Part shown: positions 1 to 5,250 of the stretch, one piece after another
Position numbering within the stretch: the first letter of the stretch is position 1
Layout of the letters: every line of letters starts with the position of its first letter
DNA from: Spirochaetales bacterium
GTDB taxonomy: Bacteria; Spirochaetota; Spirochaetia; Sphaerochaetales; Sphaerochaetaceae
NCBI GenBank assembly: GCA_022771185.1
Contig: JALFCJ010000122.1
Coordinates: 1-5,959 of the forward strand
Length of the DNA: 5,959 nucleotides
Direction of reading: 5' to 3'
The notes under the pieces: model-generated
The model's input: only the letters and a program-made list of their open reading frames with translations
Databases searched by the model: none
What the model was told of the DNA's origin: nothing
Translations under genes and position numbers: made by a program

Positions 1-1145
1 TCACGCTTATAGTTGGAGTTGATAAAGTGATATCCAACTTCATTTGCTCCTGAAAAAAGGTTATTAGATTATGCAACAGAATCATATACACAGAGTACGA
101 AGCATTTCTTTGCGCCGATAGGGGAAGCAAAGCCAGGTACCATACCATATTATTAGATTTCTTCTGGGTGAGCAGGTCTCAAAGAGTTAGCTTTGATAGC
201 GTTGGAGAGTTTGGACTCCTCTACATCCATATCGCCTCTGATGGCCGCTACAACAAGCTTGTCTTCCTCTTCTCCTGTCTTGTCGTTGATAAATGAGCCT
301 ACCATGAAGACCATCTTGCATGTCTTTTCTGCTCCGATACCCAAGAGTGCAGTTAGTTCTTCGATTGTCTTTGTTTCAGGTGTTGCAACCTTCTCAAGTG
401 GGAGCATCTCTTCCTTATGGTACTCTTTCTTGAAGGAAGCGATCTGTCTGTTGGCTGTATATCCGCAGTCAGGACAAGTGATGATAGTATCTTCGCCTAT
501 TGGGGAGAGATACATATATTCGTGGCTTACCTTTCCACCCATCATACCGCTGTCGGCGCCTACAGCTACGCATGGCAGGCCACAGCGAGAATAGATTCTG
601 AAATATGCCTTATATTGGTCTGCATAAGCCTCATCAAGAGATTCCTGAGAAGCATGGAAAGAGTAGGCATCCTTCATAGTGAACTCTCTTACTCTAATTA
701 GCCCTGCTCTTGGTCTCGGGTCATCTCTCCACTTTGTCTGTATCTGATAAACCATTACAGGTAAGCGTTTATATGAATCGATCTCACCACGGGCACAATC
801 TGTGACTGTCTCTTCGTTGGTCATTGCTAGAACCATGTCTCTGCCGTTTCTATCCTGGAATCTACCCATTTCTTTATCGATGGAGTACCAGCGGCCTGTT
901 TCTTTCCAGATGTCGGCAGGGTTGACTACGCTCATGAGGATCTCCTGTCCTCCGATTCTATCCATTTCTTCCCTGATTATAGCCTCGATCTTTTTTGTAG
1001 ATCTCATTCCAAGTGGCAGCATAGTGAAGATACCGGAGCCCAGCTGGCGGATAAATCCGGCTCTTAGAAGGTATTCATATCCCTTGCAGTCTGCACCGTT
1101 CGGTGCTTCACGAAGGGTCTTGGCAAACATTTTCGACATTCTCAT
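1..1145 (-). pseudogene. proS: Prolyl-tRNA synthetase (bacterial type), interrupted by three in-frame TAA codons, partial at window edge
   Basis: Intact ProRS charges tRNA-Pro with proline in the cytoplasm. The first 330 codons are a clean class II ProRS N-terminus: MRMSKMFAKTLREAP, then LLRAGFIRQLGSGIF and LPLGMRS near residues 27-49 (motif 1 region), the TNEE proline-pocket motif at 109-112, and motif 2 RDDPRPRAG with REFTMKDAYSF at about 140-163. The YbaK-like insertion (editing) domain begins near CPDCGY at 224; Lys277 fits the conserved editing-domain lysine. After HPEEI the frame meets TAA TAA (150-155), continues as YGMVPGFASPIGAK, meets a third TAA (69-71), then SNNLFSGANE to the edge, all without a frameshift. 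The family is usually about 570 residues, so a 330-residue product lacks motif 3 and the anticodon-binding domain and should not charge tRNA. Start: ATG at 1145 lies 10 nt from a GGGAG site; Met3 is a weaker alternative. Either a real pseudogene or base errors; family identity is certain. Confidence 0.9.
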
Positions 1146-1155
1146 AGGTCTACAT

Positions 1156-1163
1156 CTCCCTTT
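1156..1163 (-). promoter_or_regulatory. Ribosome-binding site of proS
   Basis: AAAGGGAG on the minus strand, with 10 nt between it and the ATG at 1145. This supports Met1 (MRMSKM) over Met3, which would be 16 nt away. An ATG directly overlaps the end of this site but is followed at once by TAG, so it cannot be the start of a real gene. Confidence 0.6.
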
Positions 1164-1166
1164 GCC

Positions 1167-1195
1167 ATTATAAAGAAGTAGAGTAGTACCTTCAA
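1167..1195 (-). promoter_or_regulatory. Sigma-70-type promoter of proS
   Basis: Reading the minus strand, TTGAAG (1195-1190; 4 of 6 to TTGACA) is followed by a 17-nt spacer and a perfect TATAAT (1172-1167). The expected transcription start is near 1161-1162, giving a leader of only about 16-18 nt that just retains the AAAGGGAG ribosome-binding site. There is therefore no room for a T-box or other leader riboswitch, which often controls synthetase genes in Bacillota. The promoter looks intact although the gene it serves is interrupted. Confidence 0.7.
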
Positions 1196-1215
1196 GGTTG
1201 ATGAGACCTTAAGGT
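1188..1215. repeat. Twin short palindromes overlapping the proS -35 element
   Basis: ACCTT-C-AAGGT (1188-1198) and the perfect palindrome ACCTTAAGGT (1206-1215) share the same half-sites, with centres about 17.5 bp apart. The first covers the proS -35 hexamer (1190-1195). This arrangement would suit a dimeric repressor or activator binding two sites, or the inner AAGGT/ACCTT halves could pair as a 5-bp hairpin with a 7-nt loop. The palindromes are directly visible; the operator role is inference, and no regulator gene is in the window. Confidence 0.4.
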
Positions 1216-1545
1216 TAGGTAAAGAGTCGGAATATTGAGTTTTGGATGTTTTGTTTTCCCATAAATCTATAGTGTGATATAAGTATGAATGATAAATCGG
1301 GGAACATAGTGTATATTATTACCTGATATGGGGGATGCTTTTGGCTTTTCTCTGCAGATATCGGAAATATTACTGAAAACAGAATCATAAATACGATAAG
1401 TAATCTCATAACTAAATAATCGCTATCTTTTTCCGGCATGTCATACTTCAGCTTTTTCGATATAGAGCTAAATAAGAAATAAATAAAAAAATATCTTTAT
1501 ATTTTTCTCTAATAGAATTATTCTCTTGAAAAAAATTTACCTATT
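1216..1545. other. AT-rich divergent intergenic region, mostly without recognisable content
   Basis: About 330 bp between the proS control region and the ribosome-binding site of the dehydrogenase gene. The last 100 bp are very A/T-rich, with A-tracts around 1471-1495 that could act as an upstream activating element. I found no tRNA, T-box, CRISPR or insertion-sequence signature, and no convincing paired -35/-10 for the dehydrogenase; partial candidates are TATAGA at 1461 and TATATT at 1498. A 74-codon minus-strand reading frame (1215-1439) begins with a signal-peptide-like stretch, but it is not supported well enough to call as a gene. Confidence 0.6.
1514..1524. promoter_or_regulatory. Possible operator palindrome upstream of the dehydrogenase gene
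   Basis: AGAAT-T-ATTCT is an 11-bp palindrome 21 nt before the GGAGG site of the dehydrogenase gene. Imperfect symmetry continues outward (9 of 13 flanking-plus-core positions on each arm match). It lies where a repressor site in the 5' leader or promoter would be expected. In such AT-rich DNA a chance palindrome of this size is quite possible, so this is a weak call. Confidence 0.2.
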
Positions 1546-1552
1546 GGAGGTG
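1546..1552 (+). promoter_or_regulatory. Ribosome-binding site of the dehydrogenase gene
   Basis: GGAGGTG sits 5 nt before the ATG at 1558 (7 nt when counted from the end of GGAGG) and 8 nt before a second ATG at 1561. Both are usable; the first was chosen, and the difference is one methionine. Confidence 0.8.
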
Positions 1553-1557
1553 GAATT

Positions 1558-2655
1558 ATGATGGGAAGACTTAGAGCGATGAGAGCACCGCTCAAATATG
1601 TCCAGGGAAGAGACGCACTTTTAAAGTTCTATGAAGAGATGCGCTACATGGGAAAGAGATGGCTTTTTGTTTGTTCCAAAAGTGGTTACAAGGCTTGCTA
1701 CGAAAAACTTGAGAAGAGTTTTGAAGGCAAGGATGACTACAGACGCTATGAAGTCTTTGGCGGTATCTCCTCAAACGGAGAAATAAACAAGATGAGGGAG
1801 ATAGTAAGAAAAGACAATATCGATACTGTTGTTGCAGTAGGTGGTGGTTCTGCCATCGATACAGCAAAAGCGACTGCATATTACGAAGGAAAACATATCT
1901 GTATTATCCCGACAGTAGTTGCAACAGATGCTCCTTGTACTGGTCTCTCTGTCATCTACAATGATGATCACAGCTTTGATAAGTACCTGTTCTATCCTAC
2001 AAATCCGGATGCTGTCATTTGCGATACCACTATCATCGCCAATGCTCCTGTCAAATTCCTTATTGCAGGTATGGGTGATGCTCTCGGAACATATTTTGAA
2101 GGAAGAGCAAGTATCAGGACAGAATCTGCTTCTCTTGAAGGAACGGGAATCACAAGAGCCGGTCAGGTTCTTTCTGAACTTTGTTACGAAACACTTCGTG
2201 ACTATGGAAAGCAGGCTGTAGAAGCCTGTAAGGCCCATGTTGTTACTCCTGCCCTTGAGAATGTTGTGGAAGCAAATGTTTATTTATCGGGAGTAGGAGC
2301 AGATAACGTCAACTGTGCCGCAGCCCATTCCTTCTATAATGGTGTAACAGCTGCCTGCGCCAAGCACGCAGATCATGGTTGCTGTGTAGCTTTCGGTACA
2401 CTGGTACAGCTTGTTCTTGAAGGAGTGAGCAAGGAAGAATTTGATGATGTACAGGATTTCTGCCTTGAAGTAGGTCTTCCTGTAACACTGGAAGAGTGCG
2501 GTGTAACAACAGAAGAAGAGATGAGAAAGATTGCAGAAGCTGCTTGTGCTCCAGGAGAAACAATCCACAACTTGGCAGGAGATGTTCAGCCAATCGAGCT
2601 TTATGATGCAATGAAGCAGGCTGATGCTATGGGAAGAATTGTTCTTGGAAAATAA
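1558..2655 (+). CDS. gldA: Glycerol dehydrogenase-family (GldA-type) NAD-dependent polyol dehydrogenase
   Basis: Member of the iron-containing/GldA alcohol dehydrogenase superfamily; GldA proteins are cytoplasmic, use a divalent metal (usually zinc) and interconvert glycerol and dihydroxyacetone with NAD(H). The 365-residue length is normal for GldA. Visible motifs: the dinucleotide-binding GGGSAIDTAK at residues 95-104, the loop IPTVVATDAPCTGLSVIY at 117-134, and the three expected metal ligands Asp174 (GMGDALG), His257 (AAAHSFYNG) and His273 (ADHGCCVAFG). The position after HG, often Glu in this family (HGE.VAFG), is Cys275 here, giving a Cys-Cys pair beside the metal ligand. A strong GGAGG site fixes the start. 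The gene is divergent from proS and followed by a probable terminator, then a class II aldolase and split transketolase genes, which suggests a role in reducing or oxidising a small ketone or aldehyde from sugar cleavage. True substrate may be dihydroxyacetone, glycolaldehyde, hydroxyacetone or another polyol. Family very sure, substrate not. Confidence 0.9.
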   Translation: MMGRLRAMRAPLKYVQGRDALLKFYEEMRYMGKRWLFVCSKSGYKACYEKLEKSFEGKDDYRRYEVFGGISSNGEINKMREIVRKDNIDTVVAVGGGSAIDTAKATAYYEGKHICIIPTVVATDAPCTGLSVIYNDDHSFDKYLFYPTNPDAVICDTTIIANAPVKFLIAGMGDALGTYFEGRASIRTESASLEGTGITRAGQVLSELCYETLRDYGKQAVEACKAHVVTPALENVVEANVYLSGVGADNVNCAAAHSFYNGVTAACAKHADHGCCVAFGTLVQLVLEGVSKEEFDDVQDFCLEVGLPVTLEECGVTTEEEMRKIAEAACAPGETIHNLAGDVQPIELYDAMKQADAMGRIVLGK

Positions 2656-2672
2656 AACACAATATTAAAGAG

Positions 2673-2708
2673 AAAGGGTATAAGGGAGAGATGCTTTATG
2701 CCCTTTTT
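2673..2708 (+). terminator. Probable Rho-independent terminator after the dehydrogenase gene
   Basis: AAAGGGTATAA (2673-2683) pairs with TTATGCCCTTT (2696-2706) across a 12-nt loop, giving a stem of up to 11 bp with one G-U pair. The GC-rich part is only three G-C pairs and the T-run is five (2704-2708), so termination is likely partial. It begins 17 nt after the dehydrogenase stop codon, the usual place, and would separate that gene from the aldolase unit. Confidence 0.5.
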
Positions 2709-2817
2709 GGGTAAATTACGAAAGTTTTTTGTGGTAAAGAAGTATCTGTCTTCTAGAAAGCATATATTTGATGCCACAGTAGAAATGATGTCTATGGAAG
2801 TGTGTTTTTTTGTATGA
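2698..2817 (+). CDS. Possible 39-codon small ORF between dehydrogenase and aldolase
   Basis: A short reading frame, MPFLGKLRKFFVVKKY at its start and ending MEVCFFV, preceded by GGGAG (2684-2688) with a 9-nt gap to its ATG. The N-terminal half is basic and the ends are hydrophobic, as in some small membrane-active peptides. It is in frame with the upstream dehydrogenase after that gene's TAA, and its ribosome-binding site lies in the loop of the putative terminator. I recognise no homologue, and overlap with the terminator and the aldolase promoter argues against it. Probably a chance frame, listed because the start signal is good. Confidence 0.15.
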   Translation: MPFLGKLRKFFVVKKYLSSRKHIFDATVEMMSMEVCFFV

Positions 2818-2823
2818 TAAAAT
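2795..2823 (+). promoter_or_regulatory. Extended -10 promoter directly abutting the aldolase start
   Basis: TGATAAAAT gives an extended -10 (TG at 2815-2816, then TAAAAT 2818-2823, 5 of 6 to consensus). The -35 position 17 nt upstream is poor (TGGAAG, 2795-2800, 3 of 6), which an extended -10 can compensate. The predicted transcription start falls on or near base 2830, the A of the aldolase ATG, so the mRNA may lack a leader. No Shine-Dalgarno sequence is present before this ATG, which agrees with that reading. Confidence 0.45.
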
Positions 2824-2829
2824 ATCTCT

Positions 2830-3453
2830 ATGCACATGAAAGAAGAAAAAGAACAAGTGGCTTTATTTATGGGTCGCTCATATGAGAGGGGGCTTACTAC
2901 CAGTACTGGTGGCAACTTCAGTATGCGAGTGGGTTCAGTAATGCTTATTACTCCGTCAGGACTCGATAAATCCAGCTTAAAAGCTGAAGATATAGCAGAA
3001 GTCGATATAGAGACGGGTAAGAATCTTACACCGGATAAAAAGCTCTCAATCGAGACGGAGATGCATCGTCTCATTTATAAAAAGCGCCCTGATTGCGTCA
3101 GCGTCATGCACTCTCATCCTACATTCTGCTGCCTTTATTCAGCATCAAATGAGTCAATTGATACGACGCTTATTGCTGAAAGCTGGTATTTATTAGATAG
3201 AGTCGTAAAGATTCCTTATGCCTTGATGGGGACAAAGGAATTGGCAGAGAGAGTATCTGATTATGCAGCAAAGGGAGGAAACGCCTTCTTATTGGAGAAT
3301 CATGGAGCTCTTTGTATAGGCAAAAGCCCGCTGAATGCCTTCGATAGACTTGAATGTCTGGAGCAGGCAGCAAAGCTTTCCGCTCTTTCACACCTTGTGA
3401 AGGCAGAAGGTATTGAAGAAAAAGAGAGAAACAGAATCGCAGATATGCGATAG
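2830..3453 (+). CDS. Class II (zinc) aldolase, FucA/adducin family
   Basis: Cytoplasmic zinc enzyme of the FucA/AraD fold; FucA-type members cleave ketose 1-phosphates such as L-fuculose-1-phosphate into dihydroxyacetone phosphate plus an aldehyde. At 207 residues it is close to FucA (about 215). Seen in order: phosphate-binding TSTGGNFSMR (24-33), TPSGLDK (41-47), the catalytic acid Glu75 (IETEMH), zinc ligands His94 and His96 (MHSHP), GTKELAE (134-140) and the third zinc ligand His158 (LLENHGAL). The LLENHGA form and lack of the AraD-type THADYF motif favour an aldolase over a ribulose-5-phosphate 4-epimerase, but the epimerase, which would feed xylulose-5-phosphate to the adjacent transketolase, is not excluded. 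A TAA at 2818 leaves only ATG 2830 or 2836 as full-length starts, and neither has a ribosome-binding site; a leaderless transcript is likely. The stop codon overlaps the TAGGAG site of the transketolase gene 8 bp downstream. Exact substrate unknown. Confidence 0.87.
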   Translation: MHMKEEKEQVALFMGRSYERGLTTSTGGNFSMRVGSVMLITPSGLDKSSLKAEDIAEVDIETGKNLTPDKKLSIETEMHRLIYKKRPDCVSVMHSHPTFCCLYSASNESIDTTLIAESWYLLDRVVKIPYALMGTKELAERVSDYAAKGGNAFLLENHGALCIGKSPLNAFDRLECLEQAAKLSALSHLVKAEGIEEKERNRIADMR

Positions 3454-3461
3454 GAGAAAAC

Positions 3462-4301
3462 ATGGATAAGAAAAGACTAGAAGAAATCAAAGAAAAGGCT
3501 TTTGAAATCAGATGCCTTACTATCAATGAGATTTCAACCTTTGGATCCGGCCATATAGGTGGAGCCATGAGTATCACAGATCTATTGGCTCTGTTGTATT
3601 TTGATGTTATGAATGTTGATCCAGAGAATCCGAAGAAAGATGACAGAGATAGACTTGTAGTATCTAAAGGGCATGCTGGTCCTGCTGTATACTCCACACT
3701 TGCTCTCAAGGGCTATTTTGATAAGTCTATGCTTTCTACTCTTAATCAGGGTGGAACTAATCTTCCTTCCCACTGTGATATGCTTAAGACCCCTGGCATC
3801 GATTTCACAGCCGGTTCCCTTGGTCAGGGCTTTTCAGCTGCCATGGGTATTGCATGCGGTAACAGAGTAAAGGGAGTGGATGCTTGGACATATACAATCA
3901 TCGGTGATGGAGAAAGTCAGGAGGGCCAGATTTGGGAAGCAGCAGAGTTTGCTGGTGCTCAGAAGCTTGATAAAGTAATTGCATTCGAGGATCTCAACGG
4001 CCAGCAGCTTGATGGTTACACAAAGGATATCATTCCGGAAGAAGCCGAAGCTGTAGCAGAACGCTGGAAAAGCTTTGGCTGGAGCACAGAAATCGTGGAT
4101 GGCCACGATATCGAGGCTTTGAAAGAAGCAATCGATAGAGCAAAAAGCGTTGAGGGTATGCCACACATGATTGTCATGAAGACACAGAAGAGCCACGGAT
4201 ATATTCCAGGGGAAGGAATCAAGGCAAACCACTCTATGCCTATTAAGAAGGAAGACGCAGAAGCTGCCATCAAGGCTCTCAAAGAAAGGGAGGGTAGATA
4301 A
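3462..4301 (+). CDS. Transketolase, N-terminal (thiamine diphosphate-binding) subunit
   Basis: First half of a two-gene transketolase, which moves a two-carbon ketol unit between sugar phosphates using thiamine diphosphate (ThDP) and Mg2+. The 279 residues match the usual size of split N-subunits. Visible: GSGHIGGAMS with His31 (28-37), SKGHAGPAVYS with His71 (68-78), GSLGQGFSAAMG (118-129), the ThDP/Mg signature GDGESQEGQIWEA (148-160) closing with Asn179 in EDLNGQQLDGYT, and KANHSMP near the C-terminus. This subunit carries the diphosphate-binding half; the pyrimidine-binding half is the next gene, one base downstream, so both should assemble into an alpha2beta2 complex. Start ATG follows TAGGAG by 8 nt, with that site overlapping the aldolase stop, pointing to one operon. 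The usual phrase in this region is closer to D-x-N; the Glu-Asp-Leu-Asn form here is mildly unusual. Relatives with special donors exist (sulfosugar or apulose-phosphate transketolases), so the substrate may not be the pentose-phosphate one. Confidence 0.95.
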   Translation: MDKKRLEEIKEKAFEIRCLTINEISTFGSGHIGGAMSITDLLALLYFDVMNVDPENPKKDDRDRLVVSKGHAGPAVYSTLALKGYFDKSMLSTLNQGGTNLPSHCDMLKTPGIDFTAGSLGQGFSAAMGIACGNRVKGVDAWTYTIIGDGESQEGQIWEAAEFAGAQKLDKVIAFEDLNGQQLDGYTKDIIPEEAEAVAERWKSFGWSTEIVDGHDIEALKEAIDRAKSVEGMPHMIVMKTQKSHGYIPGEGIKANHSMPIKKEDAEAAIKALKEREGR

Positions 4302-4302
4302 G

Positions 4303-5250
4303 ATGAAAAGAGATGCTCATGATTTCAATCACTATAAAGAAGCTGTAATCGGCGCTGCAATAGATATTGCAGAGGCTGACGATAGAGTAGTCTTCGTCGA
4401 CTCAGACCTTTCATCCTGTATCGGCTCCACTTCCTTTGAGAAAAAATATCCTGAGAGATTCTTTAACGCGGGAATAGCAGAAGCAAATATGGTCGGCGTC
4501 GCTGCGGGGCTTTCAAGTGTAGGCTTGGTACCATTTATCCACTCATTCGGATGCTTTATGTCTCGTCGTGATTATGACCAGTTATTCATCTCCCTCGGAT
4601 ATACTCATCAGAGAGCAATCTGTATTGGCTCGGACCCTGGTATCACAGCCCAGTATAACGGAGGCACACACATGCCTTTTGAAGATATTGCGCTTATGAG
4701 GCAGATTCCGAACTTCGTAATAATCGAGCCAAGCGACGCCCAGTCTCTTTATGACCTTACTTGGCAGGCTTATAAATCTGGTCAGAATGCTTATATCAGG
4801 ACTCCTAGAAAGGGAATCAATTTTAGATATTCACTTCAGGATGAGATTACTCTTGGTAAAGGAATTGAGCTCAGAAATGGAAAGGATGTAGCTATCGTCG
4901 CAACAGGTATAGTGATGGTTGATGAAGCTTTGAAGGCCTCTGAAATCCTCAAGGAAAAGGGAATTGATGCAACGGTTGTTGATCTACATACAATACGCCC
5001 TTTGGATACTGAGCTTATCGAGACGGTTGCAAAGAGAACAGGAAAGGTTCTTGTTTGTGAAAACGGCAGGTACGCTGGTGGAGTAGGTGAGATGATCGCA
5101 GGACACCTTTCCTCTGTGCTTCCTACAAAGATGGCTTTCTTAAATGTAGGAGAGAGGTATGGTGAAGTTGGAAATCTTTCATACCTTAAGGAAGCTTTCG
5201 GTTTCACAGCGGACAACATTGTAAACAAGGTAATGGGATTATTGGCGTGA
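4303..5250 (+). CDS. Transketolase, C-terminal (pyrimidine-binding) subunit
   Basis: Second half of the split transketolase; 315 residues, the normal length for such subunits. Visible: FFNAGIAEANMVGVAAGL (53-70) containing Glu60, the conserved acid that activates the ThDP aminopyrimidine; SFGCFMSRR.YDQL (81-94); SDPGITAQYNGGTHMPFED (110-128) with His123; IEPSDAQS (141-148); and YIRTPRKG (164-171). The C-terminal third (about 190-315) is the Rossmann-like third transketolase domain, including VDLHTIRPLD and ENGRYAGGVGE. ATG lies one base after the TAA of the N-subunit, with GGGAGGG about 8 nt upstream inside that gene, so translation is likely coupled to give equal subunits. Its own TGA overlaps the GTG of the next gene. 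1-deoxyxylulose-5-phosphate synthase and pyruvate dehydrogenase E1 beta share this fold, but the preceding N-subunit and the GGTHMPFED motif fit transketolase. The TAQYNGG wording before THMPFED differs from the VGPDG usual in full-length enzymes. Confidence 0.95.
   Translation: MKRDAHDFNHYKEAVIGAAIDIAEADDRVVFVDSDLSSCIGSTSFEKKYPERFFNAGIAEANMVGVAAGLSSVGLVPFIHSFGCFMSRRDYDQLFISLGYTHQRAICIGSDPGITAQYNGGTHMPFEDIALMRQIPNFVIIEPSDAQSLYDLTWQAYKSGQNAYIRTPRKGINFRYSLQDEITLGKGIELRNGKDVAIVATGIVMVDEALKASEILKEKGIDATVVDLHTIRPLDTELIETVAKRTGKVLVCENGRYAGGVGEMIAGHLSSVLPTKMAFLNVGERYGEVGNLSYLKEAFGFTADNIVNKVMGLLA

Noticed and set aside
1..155. TAA reassigned to a sense codon in this organism
   Set aside because: TAA ends the dehydrogenase (365 residues) and transketolase N-subunit (279 residues) at normal family lengths, and no other recognised gene has an internal TAA.
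193..1173. Plus-strand open frames across the proS region
   Set aside because: They are antisense shadows of clear ProRS coding sequence and show no family motifs.
1441..1530. Specific -35/-10 promoter for the dehydrogenase gene
   Set aside because: Several AT-rich -10 look-alikes exist, but none has an acceptable -35 at 16-18 nt, so no single site can be supported.
1146..1557. T-box leader or other riboswitch upstream of proS
   Set aside because: The best promoter lies only about 22 nt before the ATG, and no specifier-loop or antiterminator-like stem was seen farther upstream.
1592..2611. Antisense frames in the dehydrogenase gene
   Set aside because: Low-complexity Ser/Leu/Cys-rich translations opposite a well-supported gene; no start signals.
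2601..3074. 157-codon minus-strand frame spanning the gap before the aldolase
   Set aside because: Overlaps the end of the dehydrogenase and the start of the aldolase in antisense; no recognisable domain.
3170..4282. Antisense and shifted frames within aldolase and transketolase N-subunit
   Set aside because: Shadows of genes with complete catalytic motifs.
4836..5228. 130-codon minus-strand frame in the transketolase C-subunit
   Set aside because: Antisense to the conserved third transketolase domain; composition typical of a shadow frame.
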